Part shown: positions 45,637 to 54,575 of the stretch, piece by piece
Layout of the letters: each line of letters opens with the position of its first letter
Position numbering within the stretch: position 1 is the first letter of the stretch
Assembly: GCF_006716305.1 (NCBI RefSeq)
Contig: NZ_VFOU01000003.1
Location: forward strand, 558,001-622,000
DNA from: Enteractinococcus coprophilus
GTDB taxonomy: Bacteria; Actinomycetota; Actinomycetes; Actinomycetales; Micrococcaceae
Direction: 5' to 3'
Length of the DNA stretch: 64,000 bases
The notes under the pieces: model-generated
Told to the model about the DNA's origin: nothing
Database searches by the model: none
The model's input: the letters and a program-made list of their open reading frames with translations, nothing else
Program-made: the position numbers and the translations under genes

Positions 45637-46725
45637 TTGGCTAACAGCAACCGATCCCACAAGACGGTGGGACTCATGGCCGACCCGGGGCTGGCCGAGG
45701 ATATCGCCCAGCGGGTATCTGAAGACCTCGCGATGCGTCTGCGCAATGAAACGGACGAGGAGTGGGAGGTAGAAAATGTTCAAGAGGAACTACCGCTGGG
45801 CCCCGACGGGAACGTTGCGTTAGGCGACTTTGCGCCAAAAATCCTCGAGCGGCACGGCTGGGACTATGTGTTCTACCTCACCGATTTACCCGCGTTTCAC
45901 GATAAACAACCTATCCTGTGTCGTACTGTGGCACACTCTCGGGGCGCACTGATCGTTCTGCCCGCCCTGGGTGCGATCCGTTTACCCACCCAGGTACTCG
46001 AGCTGGTGCTGACGCTGTTGTCGACCTTGTCTGGTACCACCGAGGGCATTGATCCGCAGGCAGTGGGTCGTGACATTCAGCGCCAGGGCATGGTCCAACT
46101 GCTGCCGGGCAACTCGCAACTCGTCCTGCTTCGGGGCCCGTTGAGCCGGTGCAGAATGTTAGCCGGGATGCTGCGGGGCAACCGGCCCTTTCGGTTGCCC
46201 GGGGCGATGTCTGGGTTCATTACCGCCGGTGCGGCAAGCGGTGCTTTTGGGGTGTTTTACAGCAGCATCTGGGACCTGGCCGATGCACACCATCCGATTC
46301 GTCTGTTGCTGATCGGCATACTGTCGGTGGCACTCCTGACGATGTGGCTGATTTACCGCAACGGCCTGTGGACGTCACGCAAAGCACCGGAGACGCCACT
46401 GGATAATATCGCGACCGTGATCACCGTGGGGGTGGGAGTGCTGGTGACCTACCTGATCTTATGTATCGGGCTGTTCGCATTGGCGATTGTCATTGTTGAT
46501 GCAAACTATTTGGCCTCCCAGCTAGAACACACCGCCGGGTTGGAAAGTTACTTCCGGTTGTCCTGGCTAGCGGCTTCGCTGGGCACCCTCGCCGGTGCCC
46601 TCGGGGCGAATTTCGACTCGGATGATGCCATCCGCCAAGCAACCTACAGTAGACGGTGGCATGAGCGCCGGAAAATGTTCGACACGTATAAAGAAAGCAC
46701 CGAAGAAGAACGCTCCGAGGACTAA
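45637..46725 (+). CDS. Membrane protein of unknown function
   Basis: 362 residues. Residues 1-~185 are soluble (EDLAMRLRNETDEEWEVE, then GWDYVFYLTDLPAFHD). Four hydrophobic spans follow at about 190-215, 222-240, 258-285 and 305-325. The tail is basic, then acidic. The start is TTG 45637 with GGAGG about five bases upstream. No family is recognised. It converges on the FUSC gene with a 39-base gap. Confidence 0.65.
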   Translation: MANSNRSHKTVGLMADPGLAEDIAQRVSEDLAMRLRNETDEEWEVENVQEELPLGPDGNVALGDFAPKILERHGWDYVFYLTDLPAFHDKQPILCRTVAHSRGALIVLPALGAIRLPTQVLELVLTLLSTLSGTTEGIDPQAVGRDIQRQGMVQLLPGNSQLVLLRGPLSRCRMLAGMLRGNRPFRLPGAMSGFITAGAASGAFGVFYSSIWDLADAHHPIRLLLIGILSVALLTMWLIYRNGLWTSRKAPETPLDNIATVITVGVGVLVTYLILCIGLFALAIVIVDANYLASQLEHTAGLESYFRLSWLAASLGTLAGALGANFDSDDAIRQATYSRRWHERRKMFDTYKESTEEERSED

Positions 46726-46764
46726 CTGTGGCGGCTTTTCCTGCCCCCTCAGCCCGGCCGAACG

Positions 46765-47973
46765 TCACCCGAGGTCTTGTGAGTCGTGGTCTTGTGGTCC
46801 ACGCCGCAGCATCCGCTGAAACCGGCTTGCCACGGATTTCGCGCCGTCTGCCAGCCCGGTGGAAACTGTCCTAAACCACGAGACCTGTGCGCCGTCGTCG
46901 GGAATTTCCGCTTCGGTGACCACCTGCTCCAACACCTGGCGCGCATTTTCTGCAGGCACCCCCGCATACCGCATCATGTCGTAGATTAGCACTCGCGTGA
47001 TACGTGTGGCGGTCTGGGCGGAATCTTCACCACCTACCTCCAGGCCGTGCAAAAGTTCCAACAAGTGTGGCACCTCATCTACGACCTGCTGGCGATTGGC
47101 CCGATCGCCGGGACCCGCCGCCAAGTTCCTAACGAGGCGCGCGCATACGGACAGGGGTTGACTCAGGCGTTGCTGTTGTTCGTGGTCACCGTCGAGTCCC
47201 AAGCGTACCGCCATGACAGTGCCGTCACCCAGCAAGTCGAGGAAGCCGGCGTTCTCATTTTCGGCAACCACCGGTTGCGTACTGCCGCGACGAGTCAGTG
47301 TATGGCGGGTGACCCGGCGGCTGCGTTGTCGGACATTATGGATTTCGGCTAGGTGATCCCGGGTGCGACGCAGTTGGGTCAATGCATCACGTCCGGCCTC
47401 GGCGTCGTCGTGGCGCATCGCGTATGCTGCGGCATCCAACCCCTGGGCAAGCGAGGATAGTGCATCGGTTTCAGCCTGACGTAACAGCCGCAACGGGTTG
47501 GGTGGAAATAATACCTGGGTGAAAAGCAGTGCGACTCCAGCGCCCACGAGTGCATCGACTAACCTGTCCCAGCCGTTGCCCTCACCAGCGATGGCAATGG
47601 TCAACACGGCGGCAGCGGCGGCCTGGGCGATCGTCAGCCGAGATCCGCCGGCAACCGTGGCCACAGTAATTGCCAGCAGCGCGGCAATGCCCAGGGCCAC
47701 CACCTGATTGCCGACCACCAGTTGGGTCAGTTCGCCAATGACGATCCCCAGCACGACCCCCAAGAGCAGCTTCAAGGCGTTGAAGCCGCGCTCGCCGACA
47801 TCGGTGTTCAACGAAACAATGGCCGCAATGGGGGCGAAAAAGACATCCGGGTGGTCCCCGATCCACCGGGCGAGCATAAAGGCGATGACGGCGGCGGCCG
47901 CACGCTGCACGATGGTCCACCCTTCTCGGCGCAGTCGACGGTTGACCCGTTGCAAAGACAGTTGGTGTGACAC
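46765..47973 (-). CDS. FUSC/aromatic acid exporter family protein
   Basis: About 402 residues from GTG 47973 (GGAAGG nine bases upstream; a longer frame to 48075 starts in poor context). Five to six N-terminal helices carry the FUSC-like pattern: DVFFAPIAAIVSLNTDVGERG and GVVLGIVIGELTQ. A long cytoplasmic helical region follows. Family members export aromatic acids or related compounds. It lies divergent from the SMP-30 gene. Confidence 0.75.
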   Translation of the reverse strand: MSHQLSLQRVNRRLRREGWTIVQRAAAAVIAFMLARWIGDHPDVFFAPIAAIVSLNTDVGERGFNALKLLLGVVLGIVIGELTQLVVGNQVVALGIAALLAITVATVAGGSRLTIAQAAAAAVLTIAIAGEGNGWDRLVDALVGAGVALLFTQVLFPPNPLRLLRQAETDALSSLAQGLDAAAYAMRHDDAEAGRDALTQLRRTRDHLAEIHNVRQRSRRVTRHTLTRRGSTQPVVAENENAGFLDLLGDGTVMAVRLGLDGDHEQQQRLSQPLSVCARLVRNLAAGPGDRANRQQVVDEVPHLLELLHGLEVGGEDSAQTATRITRVLIYDMMRYAGVPAENARQVLEQVVTEAEIPDDGAQVSWFRTVSTGLADGAKSVASRFQRMLRRGPQDHDSQDLG

Positions 47974-48169
47974 CTTCTGGTCGCCTTCCGTTGGAGGGGT
48001 ACTGGTTCTGTCTCTACCACCACGTCTTTGGCCGTAGCAACACACATTCGTCGCTGTGCGGCGGTCAAGAAGCATGGCCGACCGATACTGGACGACGTAG
48101 CATGACCCCCAAATGTACTCATAGTCTGTGCAATCTCAAGAGCTGTACAAAGACCAGAAAGGGCGTGGC

Positions 48170-49015
48170 ATGCAGGTAGCACAATGTACCGATCCCATCA
48201 CGTATCACGGCGAAGGGCCAGTTTGGTCGGAGGCCTGGGGCGGGCTGCGCTGGGTCGACATGCTGGCCGGCGACATCCTGAGTTTGGGGGCCGACGGTGA
48301 GGTGTCGCGGCGCAATGTCGGCACGGTTGCCGCGGCACTTCGGCCACGACGCGACGGTGGTGCGGTGATTGGTACCGAGCGTGGTTTTTTACTCGAAGAC
48401 GCCCAGGGCAACCCGATCGAAACGATCGCGGCCTTCCAGGGCGAAGGCATCCGAATGAATGACGGGGCTTGTGACCCGGATGGCCGGTTTTACTGCGGTT
48501 CGATGGCCTATGATCAACGCACCGGGGCCGGTACCCTCTACCGGCTCGACCCGGATCGTAGTGTGAAGCCGGTGCTCAGCGGCGTTACCATTTCCAACGG
48601 TTTGGACTGGAGCCCCGACGGCACACTGGCTTACTACGCCGATACCCCGACCAATAGCATCGTCGTCTTTGACTATGCTCATGATGTGGGTCTGACGGAT
48701 CAGCGCGTGTTTGTGTCGTTGGCCGATCACGAGCTCCCAGATGGGCTCACCGTGGATGCCGAGGGCGGGGTGTGGGTTGCCATGAACGGGTCCGGCCAAG
48801 TGCGGCGTTACACCCCCGAAGGTTCCCTCGATGAGATCGTAGAAGTCCCGGCCCGCCAGGTCACCGCGTGCACCCTGGGCGGACCGAATCTCACCGATTT
48901 ATACATCACCACGTCGCGAGAGAATCTGGCCCCTGATGACGATCCGTTGGCTGGGGCGCTATTCTGTGCCAGAGTCACAGTCCCCGGCCAACCGGTCCGA
49001 GCATTTGCCGGCTAG
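48170..49015 (+). CDS. SMP-30/gluconolactonase/LRE-like lactonase
   Basis: 281 residues, six-bladed propeller. The metal ligands of the SMP-30 family are present: Glu15 (HGEGPVW), Asn143 (ISNGLDWSPDG) and Asp191 (LPDGLTVD), with Asn97 in the substrate region. It should hydrolyse sugar lactones to acids. ATG 48170 follows AAAGGG. It precedes the G6PD-like gene and a sugar MFS gene on the same strand, so it may act on the lactone that the dehydrogenase makes. Confidence 0.85.
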   Translation: MQVAQCTDPITYHGEGPVWSEAWGGLRWVDMLAGDILSLGADGEVSRRNVGTVAAALRPRRDGGAVIGTERGFLLEDAQGNPIETIAAFQGEGIRMNDGACDPDGRFYCGSMAYDQRTGAGTLYRLDPDRSVKPVLSGVTISNGLDWSPDGTLAYYADTPTNSIVVFDYAHDVGLTDQRVFVSLADHELPDGLTVDAEGGVWVAMNGSGQVRRYTPEGSLDEIVEVPARQVTACTLGGPNLTDLYITTSRENLAPDDDPLAGALFCARVTVPGQPVRAFAG

Positions 49016-49110
49016 TACAAAACATCAACGCACACTCCTTGACATCGGTCTGGATAGGGGCAGAGGGTGGAAGGACACCCAACCCAACGTCAAGTTTTGG
49101 AAGAGGTACG

Positions 49111-50535
49111 ATGACCACCGTTTCCGATAACGAAACCCAAACTCTAGTCATTTTAGGCGCCAGCGGTGATCTCACGGCCCGCTTATTGCTCCCAGGTCTG
49201 GGGGCACTGTTGACTTCGCAGGCACTGGGCGATCTCCAGCTGATCGGTAGCGATCTGCGAGACTGGGATACGCAACGCTGGCAAGCCCAGGTCACCGAGT
49301 CCTTTGCCGAAGTCGACGCCACCGGCCCACACGTGGACGCAGTGGTCACCAACACGACTTATCTGCAGGCCGATGTCACCGCCGAAGACGAACTCCGCGC
49401 CCTGCTTGCAGCCTGCCAGGGGCCGGTGACCATATACTTTGCCCTGCCCCCAGCCATTACAGAGCGCGCCTGTCAAGCCCTGGAAGCCATTGGGGTTCCC
49501 GAAGGAACCCGGTTGATGATTGAAAAACCGTTTGGCAGCGACGCCGATAGCGCGCAGGCCCTCAATGAGCTCGTGACCCGGATTGTGCCCGAACACCACG
49601 TGCACCGGATCGACCACTTTGTCGCGATGCCCACCGTGTTGAATGTGCTTGGGCTACGCTTTGCCAACCGAATGTTCGAACCGGTTCTGAATAACGAGCA
49701 CGTTGCAAGTGTGGACATCGTCTTTGATGAAACCCTGACGCTGGAGGGCCGGGCAGATTTCTATGACGCCACCGGTGCCCTAGTGGATATGATCCAAAGC
49801 CACATGCTCGAAGTGCTGGCACTGTTTGCTATGGACCCGGTGCCCAGCCTGGGTGCTGATGATGTGCGCGATGGCAAAGCCCAGGTGTTGCGCGCTACAC
49901 ATATTTGGGACGATGATCCCATCAATTATAGTCGCCGCGCCCGCTACACGGCCGGGAAAATCGGCGACCGCGACGTGCCATCCTACGTTGATGAGCAAGG
50001 CATTGATGCTTCCAGCACGACCGAAACCCTGGCTGAATTGGTGCTGGCCGTCGACACCTGGCGGTGGTCTGGTGTGCCGTTTCGGGTGCGTTCGGGCAAA
50101 GCCCTGGGGTCGCCACGTACCGAAATTGTGATCACATTCCAGGAGCCACCATTGGTCCCCGAGGGGATGGCCGGTGCACCGCAGGCCAATCGGCTCCACA
50201 TTGGCATTGACCTGGCATCCAATGAGCTTGGTCTTGAACTAAACCTCACGGGCCCCGGGGATCCGTTTCGGATAGATCCGGTCAGCATGTCCGGCCAATT
50301 TGGGCCCGGTGCCTTGCCACCCTACGGTGAAGTCTTCAAGAGCGTGTTAGTTGATGACACCGCAACCTTATCGGTCCGCGGGGACATGGTGGTCGAGTGC
50401 TGGCGCATTATTGAACCTGTCCGCCAAGCATGGCGCAATGGCCAGGTGCCTCTGCAAGAATACGCCGCCGGCAGTAACGGCCCAACCGGTTGGCCAGAAA
50501 CCGGCTTGCCCAATCGAGCAGAGCAGGGGGAATGA
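49111..50535 (+). CDS. zwf: Atypical glucose-6-phosphate dehydrogenase
   Basis: 474 residues. The NADP loop GASGDLTARLLLP is at 16-28 and EKPFG at 138-142. The active-site RIDHYLGKE motif reads RIDHFVAMP (166-174): the catalytic-site His169 is kept but the substrate-phosphate lysine is Met173. The second catalytic His is kept (His231, QSHMLEVL). It may therefore oxidise glucose-6-phosphate poorly, or another sugar. ATG 49111 follows GGAAGAGG. Its stop is one base before the MFS start. Confidence 0.82.
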   Translation: MTTVSDNETQTLVILGASGDLTARLLLPGLGALLTSQALGDLQLIGSDLRDWDTQRWQAQVTESFAEVDATGPHVDAVVTNTTYLQADVTAEDELRALLAACQGPVTIYFALPPAITERACQALEAIGVPEGTRLMIEKPFGSDADSAQALNELVTRIVPEHHVHRIDHFVAMPTVLNVLGLRFANRMFEPVLNNEHVASVDIVFDETLTLEGRADFYDATGALVDMIQSHMLEVLALFAMDPVPSLGADDVRDGKAQVLRATHIWDDDPINYSRRARYTAGKIGDRDVPSYVDEQGIDASSTTETLAELVLAVDTWRWSGVPFRVRSGKALGSPRTEIVITFQEPPLVPEGMAGAPQANRLHIGIDLASNELGLELNLTGPGDPFRIDPVSMSGQFGPGALPPYGEVFKSVLVDDTATLSVRGDMVVECWRIIEPVRQAWRNGQVPLQEYAAGSNGPTGWPETGLPNRAEQGE

Positions 50536-50536
50536 G

Positions 50537-51952
50537 ATGACTTCCAACGAGACAATGCCGGAACCATCAGACAGCATGCCGAAAAAAGGCTTACGCAAAG
50601 TCCGAGCCTGGGGGTTGTGGATCAACCTGGCGACCTTCCTGATCGGTTACGCAACCGGAGTCATTGCCGGAGCGCTGCTGTATATCCGAGAAGACATGGA
50701 ACTCGACAGTGGGCAACAGGGTCTCGTCACCAGTATCCTACTGCTCGGAGCGATGGCAGGGGCCATGGCGACCGGCAACCTGGCCGAACGATTCGGGCGC
50801 AAGAAGATGCTCTTGACCGCTGGGGTCCTGTTCGCCGTCGGGTTCTCTCTGGCGGCACTCGCATCGGGCTTTTGGCTGCTCTTCTTTGGACGCATACTGA
50901 TGGGACTTGGCGTTGGTGTCGGCTCGGCGCTGGTGCCAACCTATCTAGGCGAGATCTCGCCCGCACAAATCCGCGGGTGGATGCTCACGCTCAACCAGCT
51001 CCTCCAGACCGTCGGGATGCTCGTGGCGTACGTCGTAAACCTGATCTTTGCTGCGAACGGCAACTGGCGAGCCATGTTCTGGGTGGGCGCGGTTCCTGCC
51101 GTAGTGCTGGCACTGATTGCCATGCGACTCCCCGAATCCCCCTCTTGGTTAATCACCAAAGGCCGGATCGATGATGCCAAGAAGATGCTCGGATCGGTTG
51201 CCGGTGAGGAACGCGCCGACGAAATGATCGCCCACCAGCAGCAGCAAGCGGACGAGCGCCGACGCGAACGCGGTGACTCGACCCCCGAGAAATCTGGGTG
51301 GCGCGGACTGCTGACGCGACGAGTCCGTCCGGGCCTCATCGTGGCCGTTGGGCTAGCCATCCTGCAGCAGATCGTCGGGATTAACACTGTCCTATATTTC
51401 GCTCCCACCATTATGGAGCAGACCGGTCTGAGTGCTGCGAATTCCATCATCTATTCGGTCATTATCGGTGCGGTCAACCTTGGCATGACGATCGTCTCGT
51501 TGCGGCTGATCGACCGTGCCGGACGTCGTCCACTCCTGATGATCTCGCTGATCGGCATGGGGATCTCAGTGGCGGTGCTAGGCCTAGCGTTCCTATTCGA
51601 ACTCAGCTCGATCGTGATGCTGATCTGCATGCTGGTCTATGTATCTTCCTTCGCCGTGGGGATGGGGCCCGTCTTCTGGGTCATCCTGGGCGAAGTCTTC
51701 CCCTCAGATCACCAGGCCGAAGGATCCGGTGCCGGCTCGACCATGAGCTGGCTGTCCAACTTCGCGGTCTCTACGGCCTTCCTGCCCGTCGTCGGGTTGG
51801 TTGGCACCGGTCCGGTGTTTCTCATCTTCGCGGTCATCAGTGTCATCGGACTGATATTTGTTTACCGTCGCGTGCCTGAAACCAAGGGGCGTAACTTCGA
51901 TGAAATCGAACCTGACCTGCAAGCTCGCGCGTATGGCAGTGCTAAGTCCTAA
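50537..51952 (+). CDS. MFS sugar porter
   Basis: 471 residues and 12 spans with sugar-porter signatures: GYATGVIAGALLYI in helix 1, RFGRKK, GRILMGLGVGVGSALVPTYL, QQIVGINTVLYFAPTI in helix 7, and PETKGR near the end. It imports hexoses, pentoses or inositol-like sugars with H+. Start ATG 50537 is one base after the G6PD stop with GGGGG upstream. It forms an operon with the dehydrogenase and probably the lactonase. Confidence 0.9.
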   Translation: MTSNETMPEPSDSMPKKGLRKVRAWGLWINLATFLIGYATGVIAGALLYIREDMELDSGQQGLVTSILLLGAMAGAMATGNLAERFGRKKMLLTAGVLFAVGFSLAALASGFWLLFFGRILMGLGVGVGSALVPTYLGEISPAQIRGWMLTLNQLLQTVGMLVAYVVNLIFAANGNWRAMFWVGAVPAVVLALIAMRLPESPSWLITKGRIDDAKKMLGSVAGEERADEMIAHQQQQADERRRERGDSTPEKSGWRGLLTRRVRPGLIVAVGLAILQQIVGINTVLYFAPTIMEQTGLSAANSIIYSVIIGAVNLGMTIVSLRLIDRAGRRPLLMISLIGMGISVAVLGLAFLFELSSIVMLICMLVYVSSFAVGMGPVFWVILGEVFPSDHQAEGSGAGSTMSWLSNFAVSTAFLPVVGLVGTGPVFLIFAVISVIGLIFVYRRVPETKGRNFDEIEPDLQARAYGSAKS

Positions 51953-51964
51953 GCTCACCTTGCT

Positions 51965-53335
51965 TCAGTGCAGCTGGCCGGGACCAGCCGCGCACGCGCC
52001 ATCACCAATGGAATCAATGTGCAGCATCGAATTCGGCTCGGCCCACTGGAAACCGATGGCCCCTTGCACGTAGGGCTCGGTGGCAGTCAGTTGTTGTTCC
52101 ACGCGCTCGCGGGTGGTGGGCTTCCGAGAATCGGGACTGCCACCACCGGGGCGCATGGCCTCAATCGTGACGTAGAGTCGCTCCGGGTCCACCGCATGCA
52201 GTGCCTCAAAGTATTCTTCGACCGTGACCCGATGGGCCTCGGAATCGTCAGCTACTAACGCCGTGGTACCCACGCCCACACCATCCTGCGGTGAGACCAC
52301 AATACGGGTACCGTTGTCGAGTCCGAGCAATTTTTGATAGCCGCGCGCTGCGGTTTCGGGAGTGATGGTCTGACGGTCTGCGCGGCCTTCCAAATACGGC
52401 GAGATCAACACGGTAGCACCCGGGGCGATGTCGTTGATGATCTGAGTTTGGCGACTGTAGTAGTCGGTGACCGGATTCCAATGGGCTTCGTGGGTCAGTG
52501 GCATTTCCATAGCCAGGTAGAAGCCGTCGGCCCCGCGCTGCTGGTAAGCGGTCACGAATTTTTGGGAGAACGCATCGACGACGCCGGCGTAGCTGTTATC
52601 CGGCAGCCAGGCTTCACCCGAGGTGCGCATTTGGGGCACCGGCAGCCCGATGTACGCGCTGGCCTCATGCTCGGTGGTGGTGCGGGTCAGCGAATGGAAA
52701 TGATCCGTTCCGTCCGTCGACTCGGTCACGACCACGCTGTTGTCACCGGCGGCGATGATGCCGTAGGAGGTGTCGCCGACCTGCACGATCTGATCGCTGT
52801 CTGCCAGCTCGATGCCGTCCCAGGTCATCGCCACGGTGTACTCGTAAGCATCCCTGTCCCCAATCGCATCGGCGACTTCACCGGGATAATCGGCCGACTC
52901 CGCCGGTACGATTCGACCGCCGAAAGTCACAGCGTCGGTGTTCATGGTTTCCAGGATGTCTAGCGTCTTGTCGTTGTCAGCCTGCGGCGACATGAAACCC
53001 GCCACGAACTCACCTTCGGCTCGGCAGATGGGTTCTGCAGGTGGTTCGGCGGCCATGCCGTCGTCCTGAGGATCTTGGTTCAGCTGAGCGAGTCCGTAGA
53101 TCGTGGAGGCTGCGGCCACGATCAGAATCAGCACGGTCAGTAAGACGCGCCGTCGTAAGGCCCAGCTATGAGGCGGGGTGGACTGGTTCAACGGGTTTTC
53201 TGGCTGCGGCATCAGTGGTGAGTCTAGCCCGATGCTCTGGGGAATGGCGGGGTGGCGCGTGGCAAGTCGAGTAGGTGAACCGAGCATTGACGTGGTTGTT
53301 AGCTGATGTTCACGGACTGGTCGTTCAGGCGTCAC
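51965..53335 (-). CDS. DUF4434-like membrane-anchored glycoside-hydrolase-fold protein
   Basis: Up to 456 residues. One transmembrane helix (about 64-83 from the upstream start) anchors an extracellular TIM-barrel-like domain with VLISPYLEGRAD and VVSPQDGVGVG, typical of DUF4434 proteins. These are thought to act on surface or environmental glycans. The upstream start overlaps the divergent GDPD gene, so the ATG at 53212 (about 415 residues) may be the true start. No ribosome site decides this. Confidence 0.65.
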   Translation of the reverse strand: MTPERPVREHQLTTTSMLGSPTRLATRHPAIPQSIGLDSPLMPQPENPLNQSTPPHSWALRRRVLLTVLILIVAAASTIYGLAQLNQDPQDDGMAAEPPAEPICRAEGEFVAGFMSPQADNDKTLDILETMNTDAVTFGGRIVPAESADYPGEVADAIGDRDAYEYTVAMTWDGIELADSDQIVQVGDTSYGIIAAGDNSVVVTESTDGTDHFHSLTRTTTEHEASAYIGLPVPQMRTSGEAWLPDNSYAGVVDAFSQKFVTAYQQRGADGFYLAMEMPLTHEAHWNPVTDYYSRQTQIINDIAPGATVLISPYLEGRADRQTITPETAARGYQKLLGLDNGTRIVVSPQDGVGVGTTALVADDSEAHRVTVEEYFEALHAVDPERLYVTIEAMRPGGGSPDSRKPTTRERVEQQLTATEPYVQGAIGFQWAEPNSMLHIDSIGDGACAAGPGQLH

Positions 53336-54177
53336 GCTGCATCGTTACCGTGGCGTTCGTGAAAGTTTTCGCACACCGTGGTGCCAGTACCCAATACGCC
53401 GAACATACTCGCGCGGCCTTCGCGCACGCGCTGGCTCTCGGAGCCCACGGTGTGGAGACCGATGTGCAAATCACCTCGGACGGAGTTTTAGTGTGTTGGC
53501 ACGATACCACCGTGAATCGAACCTCGGATGGCCAAGGTGAAGTGCAGGCTCACACGCTGGCGCAGATGCGCGCACTGGATGTGCACTCGTGGAAGGCGCG
53601 CAGTAAGGCGCTGCCGATGGCGTATGGCACGGCGAGAAATCAGCTGTTGACCCTGGATGAGTTGACAGGGCTACTGGTGGATGCCGGGCGGCCCGTCGAG
53701 CTCGCGGTGGAAATGAAGATTACCGCCGCGTCTGCCGGGCTGATCGAAGATGCGGTACTGGACTGGTTGCAGCGCTGGGGTTGGGATGCCACCACCGGCA
53801 CCCTGCGAGCCAACGGCACTGGCGGGCAGGTGAGTGTGTCGATCATGAGCTTTTCACTCAATGCCTTAGACCGGGTGGCTGATGCGGTGCCGGCTGCGCG
53901 TTTGTGCCCCCTGTTTGATTCCTTCGATGCCCACGCCCTGCAGATCGGTTCGCCGGAAACGACGACGGGCCCAGCGCAATTGCTGGGCCCGTCAACGGGG
54001 TGGTTGGCGCATCACGCCTCGCTGTTGCGGTCGTGGACCGAGGTCGGACGAACCGTGCGGATGTGGACGGTAGCCACGAACCGGCAGTTTGAAACCGCCC
54101 GACGCTTGGGCATTCAACAAGTCACAGTCGATGACCCGGACTGGGCGTTAGAACGTGTAACCCCGGTGACCGTTTAG
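53275..54177 (+). CDS. Glycerophosphodiester phosphodiesterase
   Basis: 300 residues. The GDPD motifs are present: HRGAS (His34), VETDVQITSDG (Glu61, Asp63) and VCWHDTTVNRT (His76). It cleaves glycerophosphodiesters to glycerol-3-phosphate and an alcohol. The start may be a later GTG (about residue 29, base 53359), because the first 28 residues precede the usual N-terminus and overlap the divergent gene. Its stop overlaps a relic of a neighbouring gene end at 54174-54218. Confidence 0.88.
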   Translation: MNRALTWLLADVHGLVVQASRCIVTVAFVKVFAHRGASTQYAEHTRAAFAHALALGAHGVETDVQITSDGVLVCWHDTTVNRTSDGQGEVQAHTLAQMRALDVHSWKARSKALPMAYGTARNQLLTLDELTGLLVDAGRPVELAVEMKITAASAGLIEDAVLDWLQRWGWDATTGTLRANGTGGQVSVSIMSFSLNALDRVADAVPAARLCPLFDSFDAHALQIGSPETTTGPAQLLGPSTGWLAHHASLLRSWTEVGRTVRMWTVATNRQFETARRLGIQQVTVDDPDWALERVTPVTV

Positions 54178-54218
54178 GCCCACGGAATATCGCCGAACTC
54201 CAGCACGATCCGGCCGCG
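54174..54218 (-). pseudogene. Displaced 3' end of quinone-reductase gene (left boundary repeat)
   Basis: On the minus strand this encodes GRIVLEFGDIPWA and a stop. It aligns base-for-base with the end of the gene at 55469 (39 of 43 identical in the compared part, 27 of them in one run). It bounds the RelA/SpoT cassette on the left, as a displaced gene end would after insertion of an element at the 3' end of a gene. Confidence 0.75.
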
Positions 54219-54258
54219 ACGATATCTGGCTCCTCTTGGGTTTACAACGAGCGTAAGT

Positions 54259-54296
54259 ACAAAGCCTCTGTCGATAACCAATGACAGAGGCTTTGT
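54259..54296. terminator. Bidirectional terminator
   Basis: A perfect 14-bp stem, ACAAAGCCTCTGTC and complement, around ten bases, with T-runs available on the minus side. It separates the cassette genes from the GDPD gene. Confidence 0.8.
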
Positions 54297-54308
54297 GATG
54301 AGAGTTGA

Positions 54309-54572
54309 TCAAGCGAAATTCAGGGAACGGAACAACTCGGCTACTTTTTTTTCTGCTTCACCAGTGAAGTAATTCGCATGTGTTACTTTGACTGTTTCGA
54401 TGGAATCGGACCCGACCAAAACAATATCCATTAGCGCTGAATCACGAAATTCAGCTTCAAGTTCCCCATACCTGCGAGTAGCAGAAGCGACATCGTCTTC
54501 AAACGGAAGTATGTCTTCCAGCTCTTTTTTGGCATGGTTGTAAATCAAAATAAAATTTTTCATGACAGCCAT
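54309..54572 (-). CDS. Small partner protein of RelA/SpoT enzyme
   Basis: 87 residues: KNFILIYNHAKKELEDILPF, an acidic middle, and DIVLVGSDSIETVKVTHANYF, with a helical end. No family is recognised. It starts three bases after the stop of the RelA/SpoT gene, so the pair is an operon. The position is that of an antitoxin in toxic small alarmone synthetase modules, but such a role is unproven. ATG 54572 follows an AGGAAA-type site. Confidence 0.55.
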   Translation of the reverse strand: MAVMKNFILIYNHAKKELEDILPFEDDVASATRRYGELEAEFRDSALMDIVLVGSDSIETVKVTHANYFTGEAEKKVAELFRSLNFA

Positions 54573-54575
54573 GTT

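Noticed and set aside
53275-53335. True overlap of divergent GDPD and DUF4434-like genes
   Set aside because: Both have plausible downstream starts (about 53359 and 53212), so the overlap is probably a start-choice artefact.
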